Assembly: GCF_003696285.1 (NCBI RefSeq)
Contig: NZ_RFFL01000012.1
Coordinates: forward strand, 1-64,000
Source of the DNA: Stutzerimonas nitrititolerans
GTDB taxonomy: Bacteria; Pseudomonadota; Gammaproteobacteria; Pseudomonadales; Pseudomonadaceae
Reading direction: 5' to 3'
DNA length: 64,000 nt
Under the pieces are notes generated by a model. It made no database searches. It saw only the letters and a program-made list of their open reading frames with translations, and had not been told where the DNA came from. Positions 8,957 through 17,856 of this stretch are shown here, piece by piece; the first letter of the stretch is position 1, and each line of letters begins with the position of its first letter. The translations under genes and the position numbers were made by a program.

Positions 8957-10222
8957 ATGCCCTCACTCTCCAGCACATGGCAATCACCGGTTTCGCGGAT
9001 GAAGCTGGTCGCCGGCCTTCTGCTGCTGCTTGCCGCCCTGCTCTATACCCTGGCCACCATGATGGAAGACCGGCATCCGGCCTGGGGCTATCTCGCGTCC
9101 TTCGCCGAGGCCGCCATGGTCGGCGCGATCGCCGACTGGTTCGCCGTCACCGCGCTGTTTCGCCGCCCGCTCGGCCTGCCGATTCCGCATACGGCGATCA
9201 TCCCGCGCAGCAAGACGCGCATCGGCCAGAGCCTGTCGAGCTTCATCACCACGCACTTCCTGGCCACGCCACTGGTGCTGGCCAAGCTGGCGGAGCTGGA
9301 CCTGGCCGGACGCCTGGCGGGCTGGCTGCGCCACCCGGACAACGCCGCAGCCGTCGGCCGCCAGCTCACCGGTATCGCGCATTTCGGGGTCGCGGCGCTG
9401 CACGATGAACGGGTGCGCGACTTCGTCCAGGCGAAGGTCATCAACCGCGTACGCAAGTTCGACCTGTCCACTCCACTGGCCCAGGCGCTGGAGGTGCTGA
9501 CCAGCCAGGGCCGTCACCAGGCCATGCTCGACGAGCTGCTGATCCGTCTCGACTCGATCATGCAGGACGAGCAAACCCGCACGCTGGTGGCCGACGCCAT
9601 CACCTCGGAGATCCGCACGCTGCGTTATCTCGGCCTGGGCAGGTCGGTGGGCGGCTGGTCGGCGAACAAGTTCGTCGACGGCCTGTCGGCACTGATCGCC
9701 GAGATCGCCGCCGACCCCGAGCACCTGATCCGCCAGCGCTTCGACGAGCATGTCGGCGAGTACATTGACCGCCTCAGGCATGACCCCGCCTACGCGCTGG
9801 AGGTCGAGCGGATTCTCGCGCAGTTGCTCGAGCACCCGGCCACCAGCGCCTACTTCGCCAACCTCTGGCAGGAACTGGCCGAGTGGCTGGAGCAGGATCT
9901 GGCCAGTGACGAATCCCGTATCGGCCGGCGCATCGTCGAACTGTCTGCCGGCCTGGGCGACGCCCTGGCCGCCGACACCGCCATGCGTGGCTGGATCAAC
10001 GAGCAGCTGATGGCCGCCGCCCCCAGGCTGCTGGAGCGCTACCGTGGGCAGATCGGCCGTTACATCGCCGAACGGGTGGAAAACTGGGAAAGCGCCGAAC
10101 TGGTGCAGCAGCTGGAAAACAGCGTCGGCAAAGACCTGCAGTTCATCCGCATCAACGGCACCCTGGTCGGCGGCCTCGTCGGCCTGGTGCTGCATGCGCT
10201 GACACAACTGGCCGGCGGCTGA
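8957..10222 (+). CDS. DUF445 family membrane-anchored protein
   Basis: The 421-residue protein has an N-terminal membrane segment (about residues 16-35). The DUF445 signature EAAMVGAIADWFAVTALFRR follows, and a long helical region is rich in coiled-coil-like repeats. A C-terminal hydrophobic segment is GTLVGGLVGLVLHAL. The ATG at 8957 was preferred because a GAGA motif precedes it and upstream codons look non-coding. DUF445 proteins (YjiN type) are inner-membrane proteins of unknown role. It ends 17 bp from the convergent HIT gene. Confidence 0.9.
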   Translation: MPSLSSTWQSPVSRMKLVAGLLLLLAALLYTLATMMEDRHPAWGYLASFAEAAMVGAIADWFAVTALFRRPLGLPIPHTAIIPRSKTRIGQSLSSFITTHFLATPLVLAKLAELDLAGRLAGWLRHPDNAAAVGRQLTGIAHFGVAALHDERVRDFVQAKVINRVRKFDLSTPLAQALEVLTSQGRHQAMLDELLIRLDSIMQDEQTRTLVADAITSEIRTLRYLGLGRSVGGWSANKFVDGLSALIAEIAADPEHLIRQRFDEHVGEYIDRLRHDPAYALEVERILAQLLEHPATSAYFANLWQELAEWLEQDLASDESRIGRRIVELSAGLGDALAADTAMRGWINEQLMAAAPRLLERYRGQIGRYIAERVENWESAELVQQLENSVGKDLQFIRINGTLVGGLVGLVLHALTQLAGG

Positions 10223-10238
10223 GCCGCCAGCCAGGCAT

Positions 10239-10673
10239 TCACGCGATCCGCTGTGCCAGGCGCTTCTGCAGCTGCTCCAGCTCGGCGTGGTCCGCCTGCT
10301 GGGCGGCATGCACGCCCATGCCCTGCCCCGCGTAACGCGGGACGATATGCATGTGGATATGAAATACGGTCTGCCCCGCCGGCGCACCATTGAACTGCGC
10401 CACCTGCACGCCGTCCGGCTGCAACTCGTCGACGATCACGCGGGTGAGCCGCTGCACCACCGCCATCATCTTGCACAGCGCCTCGGTGTCCACGTCGAGC
10501 AGGTTGCAGGCGGCGGAGCGCTTGGGGATCACCAGCGTATGGCCGAAGGATTGTGGAAACAGGTCGAGGAAGGCGAGCACATCTTCGTCCTCGTATAGCT
10601 TGTAGCAAGGGGCCTCGCCACGAATGATGTTGGCGAAGATGTTCTGCGGATCGTAGGGGGTGGTCAGGCTCAT
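10239..10673 (-). CDS. HIT-family nucleotide hydrolase
   Basis: The 144-residue protein carries the histidine-triad motif HIHMHIVPR (about residues 105-113) near the C-terminus, and an N-terminal NIFANIIRGE typical of the HIT/Hint branch. Such enzymes hydrolyse nucleotide phosphoramidates or dinucleoside polyphosphates in the cytoplasm. GGAG precedes the ATG at 10673. It is convergent with the DUF445 gene and divergent from the MOSC gene. Confidence 0.93.
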   Translation of the reverse strand: MSLTTPYDPQNIFANIIRGEAPCYKLYEDEDVLAFLDLFPQSFGHTLVIPKRSAACNLLDVDTEALCKMMAVVQRLTRVIVDELQPDGVQVAQFNGAPAGQTVFHIHMHIVPRYAGQGMGVHAAQQADHAELEQLQKRLAQRIA

Positions 10674-10766
10674 CGAAGGCTCCGTCTGGGTTCTGTCAGG
10701 CGAACCATATACGGTCCGGACGATGAGGCATAATCGCCGGCTGACATGGACATTCGGAGCATCGAG

Positions 10767-11462
10767 ATGAAACTGGCAAGGATCGAGCGTCTGCTCGTGG
10801 GCAAGGCCGTGCCCTATACCCGCCCCGGCAGCTTCAGTGCGATTGCCAAGCAACCGGTTGCAGGCCCCGTGCATGTCGATATCGAAGGGCTGGAAGGCGA
10901 TGAGCAGGGCGACCGCAAGGTGCATGGCGGCCCGAACAAGGCCGTCCATCACTATGCCTACGAACACTACGCCCGCTGGCGCGAACAACTCGGTGCCTTG
11001 CCGCTGCTGGAGCAGCCAGGCGCCTTCGGCGAGAACATCAGCACCCGCGGCCTCTGCGAGGCGGACCTGTGCCTGGGGGACGTGCTGCGCTGTGGCGAGG
11101 CCCGGCTGGAGGTCGTCCAGACACGCCAACCCTGCTGGAAGCTCAACGATCGCTTCGGCGTCGCGGACATGGCCCTGCGCGTGCAGCAGAGCGGCATGAC
11201 CGGCTGGTACTACCGGGTACTCGAGCCCGGCGCCCTCGAAGCCGGGCAGATGCTCAGCCTCGAACACCGCCCTTTCCCGCGCTGGTCGCTGACACGGGTA
11301 CTGGAGGTGCTCTACCAGCGCACTCTGGACCAGGCCGCCCTGCATGAACTGAGCGAACTGCCGCTGGTGCCGTCGTGGCGCAAGCTGGTCGACCGCCGCC
11401 TGCAGGAACGCAGGGTGGAAGACTGGAGCAAACGGCTGTACGGCCTGGACAGCGAGACCTGA
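10767..11462 (+). CDS. MOSC-domain protein, YiiM type
   Basis: The 231-residue protein has the MOSC core, including GDEQGDRKVHGGPNKAVHHY (about 43-62) and the conserved cysteine in TRQPCWKLN (about 128). It also carries the C-terminal YiiM extension with SWRKLVDRRL. MOSC proteins handle sulfur or molybdenum-cofactor-linked chemistry; YiiM-type enzymes reduce N-hydroxylated substrates. The ATG at 10767 is used because GGAG lies upstream of it, giving a start 7 codons inside the longest frame. Confidence 0.9.
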   Translation: MKLARIERLLVGKAVPYTRPGSFSAIAKQPVAGPVHVDIEGLEGDEQGDRKVHGGPNKAVHHYAYEHYARWREQLGALPLLEQPGAFGENISTRGLCEADLCLGDVLRCGEARLEVVQTRQPCWKLNDRFGVADMALRVQQSGMTGWYYRVLEPGALEAGQMLSLEHRPFPRWSLTRVLEVLYQRTLDQAALHELSELPLVPSWRKLVDRRLQERRVEDWSKRLYGLDSET

Positions 11463-11530
11463 TTGGCGGAACGATGCGCGCGCGCCGGGCCTCTCATCCT
11501 CGATAACCACAACAATGAACGAGGCCCTCC

Positions 11531-12778
11531 ATGCACGCTCGACGTACATCCATCGCCGCTGCCCTCGCGCTCGGCTTGTTCACCTTTCCGGTCCTCGCGG
11601 CCGATCTGCAGCCCAGCGAGCTGCTCAAGCAGGCCGAGGCGGAGCAGCCGGCCTATCTCGAAACCTTGAAGACACTGGTGGCAGTGGACACCGGCACCGG
11701 CCAGCAGCAGGGGCTGGCCAGGGTCAGCGAAATGCTGGTCGAGCGCCTCGAAGCGCTGGGTGCCGAGGTCACGGCCACCCCGGCCACGCCGTCGGCCGGC
11801 GACAACATCGTCGGTACGCTGAAAGGCTCCGGCACGGCAAACTTCCTGCTGATGGTCCACTACGACACCGTGTTCGCCGAAGGCACCGCCGCCAAACGGC
11901 CGTTCCGTACGGATGAGAAGCGCGCCTATGGCCCCGGCGTAGCCGATGCCAAAGGCGGCGTGGCGATGATCCTGCATGCGGTCAAACTCCTGCAGGCGCA
12001 GCAGTTCGACGGTTTCGGCACCCTCACCGTGCTGTTCAACCCGGATGAGGAAATGGGCTCGGCCGGTTCGAAGAAGATCATCGCCGAGCTCGCCCGCAAG
12101 CACGATTACGTCTTCTCCTACGAGCCGCCGGACAAGGATGCCGTGACCGTCGCCACCAACGGCATCAACGCCGTGATGCTGGAGGTGAAGGGCAAATCCT
12201 CCCACGCCGGATCCGCCCCCGAGGATGGTCGCAACGCGATCATGGAGCTGGCGCACCAACTGGTGCAGCTCAAGGATCTGGGCGACCCGGACAAGGGCAC
12301 CACGGTGAACTGGACGATGATCAAGGGCGGCGAGAAGCGCAACATCATTCCCGCCAGCGCGGCCGCCGAAGCCGACATGCGCTACTCGGATCTCGGCGAG
12401 TACGACCGCGTCCTGGCCGATGCCCAGCGCATCATCAAGGACAAGCTGATCGACGACACCACCGTGGAACTGCGCATCGACAAGGGCCGCCCGCCGCTGG
12501 CGAAGAATGCCGGCTCGGATCACCTGGCCGAGACGGCTCGGCAGCTCTACGGTGAAATCGACAAGAATATCGAGCCCATCGCCATGCGCTTCGGCACCGA
12601 TGCCGGCTATGCCTACGTGCCCGGCAGCGACAAGCCCGCCGTGCTGGAAACCATGGGTGTGGTGGGTGCCGGCCTGCACGCGGATGACGAATACCTGGAA
12701 CTGTCGAGCATCGCGCCGCGGCTGTACCTGACGGTGGCGATGATCAAGACGCTGTCCGGTACTAACTCGGCGCGCTAG
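11531..12778 (+). CDS. Periplasmic M20 metallopeptidase, carboxypeptidase G2-like
   Basis: The 415-residue protein has a Sec signal peptide ending at VLA-AD and the M20A layout. Metal ligands are visible: His in MVHYDT, Asp in GVADAKGG, the catalytic pair in NPDEEMGS, Glu in FSYEP and His in LHADDE near the C-terminus. A dimerisation domain holds KSSHAGSAPEDG. Its length and motif spacing match carboxypeptidase G2, which removes glutamate from folates and analogues in the periplasm. Substrate is inferred. GAGG precedes the ATG, and a hairpin at 12784-12815 follows the gene. Confidence 0.9.
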   Translation: MHARRTSIAAALALGLFTFPVLAADLQPSELLKQAEAEQPAYLETLKTLVAVDTGTGQQQGLARVSEMLVERLEALGAEVTATPATPSAGDNIVGTLKGSGTANFLLMVHYDTVFAEGTAAKRPFRTDEKRAYGPGVADAKGGVAMILHAVKLLQAQQFDGFGTLTVLFNPDEEMGSAGSKKIIAELARKHDYVFSYEPPDKDAVTVATNGINAVMLEVKGKSSHAGSAPEDGRNAIMELAHQLVQLKDLGDPDKGTTVNWTMIKGGEKRNIIPASAAAEADMRYSDLGEYDRVLADAQRIIKDKLIDDTTVELRIDKGRPPLAKNAGSDHLAETARQLYGEIDKNIEPIAMRFGTDAGYAYVPGSDKPAVLETMGVVGAGLHADDEYLELSSIAPRLYLTVAMIKTLSGTNSAR

Positions 12779-12783
12779 CGTCA

Positions 12784-12815
12784 TGGATCACACCGGGGCA
12801 GCTCTCCCGGTGTGA
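12784..12815 (+). terminator. Hairpin after the M20 peptidase gene
   Basis: gatcacaccggg pairs exactly with cccggtgtgatc around an 8-nt loop, starting 5 bp after the stop codon. There is no clear T-tract, so termination efficiency is uncertain. Confidence 0.6.
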
Positions 12816-12827
12816 TCCCAAGAGAAT

Positions 12828-12912
12828 CTAGCAGGCCGTTGAAAAGCGTAGGCGAGGCAGCCTGTTTTTAACGCAGCAATGACTACGCAGGTACTTTTTC
12901 AGCGGCCTGTCA
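12828..12912. repeat. Palindromic element with caggccg ends
   Basis: The ends are inverted: ctagcaggccgttgaaaa on the left, and ctgacaggccgctgaaaaa reading in from the right on the other strand. gcgtag and ctacgc form a further inner match. The right end contains the TGA stop of the GntP gene (12910-12912, complement). It is about 85 bp, non-coding and of miniature-element type. Confidence 0.6.
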
Positions 12913-14277
12913 GAGCAGCACCAAGCTCAGCAGCCAGACGGCGGCCATGGCAACCACACCCTGGATCAGCGTCGCCACGGTCTGCGCGCGGTAGGCGGTG
13001 GAAACCTTCATCCGGCTGAACTGCGAGACCACCCAGAAGAAACTGTCGTTGGCATGGGAAACGGTCATGCCGCCCGCACCGATGGCCATCACCGTCAGCA
13101 CCCGACCCATCTCGCTGTCCAGCCCCAGGCTGCCGAGCAGCGGCGCGACCATGGCCGAGGTCGTCACCAGGGCGACGGTGGTCGAACCCTGCGCCGTCTT
13201 CAGCGCGGCGGAGACGATGAAGGGCATGAACAAGCCGACCCCCAGCGCCGACAGGCTCTGCCCCAGGTAATCGCCCAGCGGGGTGATCTTCAGCATGGCG
13301 CCGAAGGCACCGCCGGCTCCGGTGATGAGCAGGATCGGTGCGGCCGAGACGATGCCTGCGGCTACCTGATCATGGAACTGCTGGCGCTTGTTTTCGTCCT
13401 TGAGCAGCAGGCAGGCGAAACCCAGGCCGATCAGCAAAGCAGCCACCGGCTGGCCGAGAAAGCTCAGCACCGAGAACACGACACCCTCGCCCAGCGGCCT
13501 GCCCGGTAGCGCAACGACCGAGCCGATGCAGATCAGCGCGATGGGCACGAAGATCGGTGCGAAGGCCTGCCAGGCGCTGGGCAGCACGCCGTAGCGGGCT
13601 CGCAAGGTATCGAAATCCACGTCCTCGGCGAGCAGCTCGCTGGGGGCTTCGTCCAGCAGCTCGCGGTCGTCCTGCCTGAGGAAACGGTTGGCCCAGAGCA
13701 TCCCGGCCAGTGCGGCCACCGCCGAGACCAGCAGGCCGACGGCGATCACCAGCCCCAGCGAACCTTCCAGCCCCAGGTTGCCCGCCGCGGCAATCGGGCC
13801 CGGCGTCGGCGGCACGAAGGTATGGGTGGCATACAGACCGGTGGCCAGCGCGACGCTCATGGCCACGACCGAAACCTTCATCCGCGCCGCCAGGGCATTC
13901 TTCAGCGAGTTGAGAATGACGTAGCCGGAATCGCAGAACACCGGGATCGACACCAGATAGCCGATGATCGACAGCGTCAGCGTCGGAAAGCGCTCGCCCA
14001 GCAGTCGAATCACGCTTTCGGCCATGGTGATTGCCGCACCGGAGCGTTCGAGGATCACTCCGATGATGGTGCCCAGGGCGATGACGATGCCGATGTAGCC
14101 GAGGATGCCGCCGAAACCGGAGGCCACCGTCTTGAGAATTTCCCCGACCGGCACCTGGTAGGCGAAGCCCGCCAGAATCGCCGCGGCCAGCAGCGCGAGG
14201 AAGGGATGCAGCTTCCAGCGCACCGTGGAATAAACGATGAACGCAATCAACGCCAGCAGTATGAGCACCAGCCCCAT
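12910..14277 (-). CDS. GntP-family gluconate/organic acid permease
   Basis: The 455-residue inner-membrane protein has about 12 hydrophobic segments. Family landmarks include GTIIGVILERSGAA (about 68-81), SIPVFCDSGYVIL (about 110-122), ATHTFVPPTPGPIAAAG (about 147-163) and the late AGGMTVSHANDSFFWVVSQF. GntP carriers bring gluconate, glycerate or similar hydroxy-acids into the cell with protons. The substrate cannot be read from sequence. The stop codon lies in the palindromic element at 12828-12912. Confidence 0.92.
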   Translation of the reverse strand: MGLVLILLALIAFIVYSTVRWKLHPFLALLAAAILAGFAYQVPVGEILKTVASGFGGILGYIGIVIALGTIIGVILERSGAAITMAESVIRLLGERFPTLTLSIIGYLVSIPVFCDSGYVILNSLKNALAARMKVSVVAMSVALATGLYATHTFVPPTPGPIAAAGNLGLEGSLGLVIAVGLLVSAVAALAGMLWANRFLRQDDRELLDEAPSELLAEDVDFDTLRARYGVLPSAWQAFAPIFVPIALICIGSVVALPGRPLGEGVVFSVLSFLGQPVAALLIGLGFACLLLKDENKRQQFHDQVAAGIVSAAPILLITGAGGAFGAMLKITPLGDYLGQSLSALGVGLFMPFIVSAALKTAQGSTTVALVTTSAMVAPLLGSLGLDSEMGRVLTVMAIGAGGMTVSHANDSFFWVVSQFSRMKVSTAYRAQTVATLIQGVVAMAAVWLLSLVLL

Positions 14278-14525
14278 GTCGAACTCCTCGAGTCATTGTT
14301 CGCAAGCCAGGACGCGCCACGGGCGGCCATGGTCCTGTACAGCGTTGAGCATAGTGCAGCTTGCCTGCGGCGCTCGTGAATGGTGCCCTCGGCCGAACGG
14401 CATCGCGAGGGACAGGATGCCGCTGTCGATTCGCCAGACGCCCGTTCGACCAGTGAAAGGAGCCTGCGAGATTTTTTCGTCTAGGCTCCTTCCACCCGAA
14501 TTGGATCGGCACGAGGACAAACCCG

Positions 14526-14948
14526 ATGAAGATATCCACCTACCTCACCTTCGGCGGCCAGGCCCGCGAAGCCTTCGCCTTCTACCAGCAGGCGCTGGGC
14601 GGCACGCTGGAACTGTTCAGCTTCGGCCAGGCACCGGACGCCGAACAGTTTCCCGCCGAATACCACGACCGTGTCATGCACGTCTGCCTGAGCCTGGGCG
14701 AGTACCGCCTGATGGCCTCGGACACCCTGCCCGGTGAGTTCTGCGGTGGCGCCCCCTATGAAGGCATCAAGGGCTGCTCGATCAGCCTTCACCCCGATAG
14801 CGTCGCCGAGGGCGAGCGCCTGTTCGCGGCGCTGTCCGAGGGCGGGCAGGTAGTGATGCCGATGGAGAAAACCTTCTGGGCCGAGCGCTTCGGCATGTTC
14901 ACCGACCGTTTCGGCGTGTCCTGGATGGTCAACTGCGAAACGCCCTGA
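14526..14948 (+). CDS. VOC-family protein, PhnB/YjdN type
   Basis: The 140-residue cytoplasmic protein has the paired beta-alpha-beta-beta-beta modules of the VOC superfamily. It has the PhnB-type opening TYLTFGGQAREAFAFYQQAL and the closing FGMFTDRFGVSWMVNC. PhnB-like proteins have no settled reaction. GAGG lies 9 nt before the ATG. It stands alone between the gntP-type gene and an MFS gene. Confidence 0.92.
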   Translation: MKISTYLTFGGQAREAFAFYQQALGGTLELFSFGQAPDAEQFPAEYHDRVMHVCLSLGEYRLMASDTLPGEFCGGAPYEGIKGCSISLHPDSVAEGERLFAALSEGGQVVMPMEKTFWAERFGMFTDRFGVSWMVNCETP

Positions 14949-15042
14949 GCATGCGTCGCCGGTGCGGAGAACGGCGGGGCTCCGCTCCTGTGCGGCAACT
15001 ATCAGCACGGCCATGAGCGCGCGCTGATGATCAGGGCATCCG

Positions 15043-16284
15043 TCACCCGATCTCTCCCGGTTCCAGCGAACCGGCCTTCCGTCGACGCCCTGCCACCAGC
15101 AATCCGGTAAACGCGATGGCCAGCGGCGCAAAGGACACCCAGAGCACCGTATCCCAGCCATAGCCGGCCAGCAGACCGCCCGACAGGAACGACCCGATGG
15201 CCATCAGGCCAAACACGATGAAGTCGTTAAGCGATTGCACGCGTGTTTTCTCCTCGGCCCTGTGGCACTCCAGGACCAGGGCCGAGGCCCCCAGGAAACC
15301 GAAGTTCCAGCCAATGCCAAGCAACACCAGCATCCACCAGAAATGCATGACCTCGATGCCGCCCAGGCCTATCGCGGCGGACAGCCCGGTCAAAAGCAGC
15401 CCGACCGTCGCGACGCGCATGGCACCGAAACGCGCGATGAGGCTGCCCGTGAAGAAGCTGGGCGCATACATCGCAATGACGTGCCATTGCAGTCCCAGGT
15501 TCGCCGAGGTCTGCGAATGTCCGGAGATGTGCATGGCCAGCGGTGCGGCCGTCATCAGGAAGTTCATCACCAGGTAAGAGGCGGCGCCGCAGATCGCCGC
15601 GGCGACGAAACGCGGTTGCAGGGCGATCGCCGCAAGCGGACGTCCGCCGGCAATTTCCGCCGTGGTTGGCGTCGGCGAGCGAACGCCGAGCAGGATCAGC
15701 GCCGACAGAGCGGCGACCGCCGCCTGCACGAGAAAGGTGGCCGCGAACATGTGAGGGGGCCACCAGTCCATCGTCCAGGTCACCAGCTGCGGGCCGACGA
15801 CCCCAGCCGCGACGCCTCCGGCCATGACGAACGACAGCGCGCGTGCCCGCCGCTTCGGTGCCACGCCGTCGGCTGCCGCGAAACGGAACGACAACACCAC
15901 GGCGGCGTAGCCCCCGCCGAAGAAGGTCGCGAGGCAGAACAGCCAGAACCATCCCAGGATGACGGCGAGCATGGCCAGCAGGCCGGTCAGTACGCCGGCT
16001 CCCGTCCCTGCCAGAAAGGCGGCACGCCGGCCATGGCGCCGGGCAATCGCACCCACCGGAAGGATGCACGCCGCCATGCCCACCACGAAGATGGAAATCG
16101 GCAGGGTTGCCAATACGGGCGTCGGGGCCAGCATATCTCCGACAATGGCGCCCGTGGCGTAGACAACCACCGTGTTGGCACCGGCCAACGCCTGTGCGAT
16201 GGCAAGCCGCCAGATGTTTCCGCGCTGGACATTTTCAGGGAGTACGCCGGAAGCATCGGCGGGTACGGCGTGGCGGTGGTTCAT
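15043..16284 (-). CDS. MFS transporter
   Basis: The 413-residue inner-membrane protein has about 12 hydrophobic segments. The cytoplasmic loop RRHGRRAAFLAGTG (about 78-91) is the usual basic loop 2-3 motif of the major facilitator superfamily. It is likely a small-molecule exporter, but the substrate is unknown. The ATG at 16284 begins the plausible N-terminus but has no good ribosome site, so the start is uncertain. Upstream codons look non-coding. Confidence 0.87.
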   Translation of the reverse strand: MNHRHAVPADASGVLPENVQRGNIWRLAIAQALAGANTVVVYATGAIVGDMLAPTPVLATLPISIFVVGMAACILPVGAIARRHGRRAAFLAGTGAGVLTGLLAMLAVILGWFWLFCLATFFGGGYAAVVLSFRFAAADGVAPKRRARALSFVMAGGVAAGVVGPQLVTWTMDWWPPHMFAATFLVQAAVAALSALILLGVRSPTPTTAEIAGGRPLAAIALQPRFVAAAICGAASYLVMNFLMTAAPLAMHISGHSQTSANLGLQWHVIAMYAPSFFTGSLIARFGAMRVATVGLLLTGLSAAIGLGGIEVMHFWWMLVLLGIGWNFGFLGASALVLECHRAEEKTRVQSLNDFIVFGLMAIGSFLSGGLLAGYGWDTVLWVSFAPLAIAFTGLLVAGRRRKAGSLEPGEIG

Positions 16285-16506
16285 ATGATCAAATTCGAAT
16301 ACGTTGGAGTGGATGACGCCGCTTCGGCACTGAAGAACGAAAGCCGGAGCCGCGTAGAAAGCCGGATTCTTGCCTGTAGGGCCCGCACAAGCAAACGAGA
16401 CCGATCCTAATCGGTACAGAACGGACGACACGACGCCCTCGATGGTGGAATCTATCGGCCTCGCGCCGACTCGACATACTGACGCCCACGGCACAGGAGT
16501 ACCCAG

Positions 16507-17469
16507 GTGGACCTGCTCTTTCTCGGCACATCGTCCGGAATACCCACCAGGGCGCGCAACGTCAGCGGGCTGGCCCTGCTGGAAAACAGCGGCAAGGGCT
16601 GGTACCTGATCGACTGCGGCGAGGCCACTCAGCATCAGTTGCTACGCACGCCGCTGACGCTGCACGGCCTGCGCGCCATCTGCATCACCCACGTGCACGG
16701 CGACCACTGCTACGGCCTGCCGGGTTTGCTCGCCAGTGCCGGCATGGCGCGCCGGCAGGAGCCGCTGGACATCATCGCCCCTGAAGGCATCGAGGACTGG
16801 CTACGCGCGACCTTTGCCATGAGCCGCACCGGGCTGCCGTTCGAGCTGCGCTTCCATGCGGCGGAAAGCCTCGGCCAATGGCGCACTCCGCAGGTTCGCG
16901 TCGAGGTCGCCGCCCTCTCCCATCGTGTGCCCTCTTACGGCTACAGCTTCACCGAAGCCCGTCCCGATCCGAAGCTCGCCATCGATCGCCTGGAGCGCGA
17001 CAACATTCCCCGCGGCCCGCTTTGGGGCCAGCTGGCGCGCGGCTTCGACGTCGAGCATGAGGGCCGCAGGCTACGCAGCGAGATGTATCTCGACTTCGGT
17101 CGCCGCCCGCGACGCATCGTCATCGGCGGCGACAACGACCGTCCGGAACTGCTCGCCGACACCTGCCGGGCCGCCCAGGTGCTGGTGCACGAGGCGACCT
17201 ACACCCAGCCTGCGGCCACCGCGGCCCGCGACCAGTTCGGCCACAGCACCGCCGCCCAGGTGGCGGCTTTCGCAGAGAACGTCGGGTTGCCGAACCTGGT
17301 GCTGACGCACTTCAGCGCGCGCTACCAGGCAAAGGCCGATGGCGGCTTCTCCATCGAGGACGTTCGTGCGGAGGCGTCAGCGGCGTATCGGGGCCGGTTG
17401 TTCCTGGCCCAGGACTTCATGCGCCTGCATCTGGACAAGGATGGGGAACTGCGACCGGTCACAGCCTGA
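16507..17469 (+). CDS. rnz: Ribonuclease Z-like metallo-beta-lactamase hydrolase
   Basis: The 320-residue protein shows the RNase Z zinc motifs in order: [14 protein letters not shown] (about 61-74), the His in [10 protein letters not shown] (about 138), Asp in GGDNDRP, GHSTAAQ and LTHFSARY. RNase Z trims tRNA 3' ends; the non-CCA-requiring Pseudomonas enzymes may have other RNA targets. The start is GTG at 16507, chosen because AGGAG lies 7 nt upstream. It is slightly longer than E. coli RNase BN. Another MBL-fold hydrolase is possible but less likely. Confidence 0.85.
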   Translation: MDLLFLGTSSGIPTRARNVSGLALLENSGKGWYLIDCGEATQHQLLRTPLTLHGLRAICITHVHGDHCYGLPGLLASAGMARRQEPLDIIAPEGIEDWLRATFAMSRTGLPFELRFHAAESLGQWRTPQVRVEVAALSHRVPSYGYSFTEARPDPKLAIDRLERDNIPRGPLWGQLARGFDVEHEGRRLRSEMYLDFGRRPRRIVIGGDNDRPELLADTCRAAQVLVHEATYTQPAATAARDQFGHSTAAQVAAFAENVGLPNLVLTHFSARYQAKADGGFSIEDVRAEASAAYRGRLFLAQDFMRLHLDKDGELRPVTA

Positions 17470-17536
17470 TGCCCCGAGGCCAGGCAACTCGGCAACGGCA
17501 TCAGTCCCTGAGAACGGTTTGAAAAGGGAGGCGCCC

Positions 17537-17808
17537 CTAGGGTCTGTTCCCGTTTCGTCGCAAGCCGCGTGGCAGCGCCAAATGGCGCCAGGCAAGGCGC
17601 GGGACGCAGGTAATGGTCATTCCCTTGCCAAGTCCCGCAACGCCGCATGGCGCCATTTGCCGCCGCAACCCTTCGGGCCGGGCCTGTTTTTTCGCGAGGC
17701 GGCGTTACTCGTCGCTTATTTGGAATGACCAAACTTCGCTTCTCGCGCCTTGCCTCGCGAAAAAACAGGCTCCGGCGCGGCCGCGTACGAAACGGGAACA
17801 GACCCTAG
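17537..17808. repeat. CTAG cloverleaf repeat, copy A
   Basis: This 272-bp non-coding unit begins ctagggtctgttcccgtttc and ends with its exact inverse, a perfect 22-bp terminal inverted repeat. Inside are two further stems. The first has outer arms caaatggcgcca and tggcgccatttg and nested gcgggac/gtcccgc. The second has arms gcctgttttttcgcgagg and cctcgcgaaaaaacaggc. The whole can fold as a three-way junction. It matches copies at 24528 and 47438 and lies between the convergent RNase Z and MHYT genes. Confidence 0.85.
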
Positions 17809-17856
17809 CGCCATGCACGGCCGTTACGGCGCGACCAGGACCAGCGCCAGGATGGA

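Noticed and set aside
10239..11549. 436-codon minus-strand frame covering HIT and the MOSC region
   Set aside because: Only the last 144 codons match the HIT family; the rest is antisense to the MOSC gene and lacks a ribosome site.
17537..17808. Cloverleaf repeat as a tRNA or classical insertion sequence
   Set aside because: No anticodon arm or TψC-type motif, and no room for a transposase gene.
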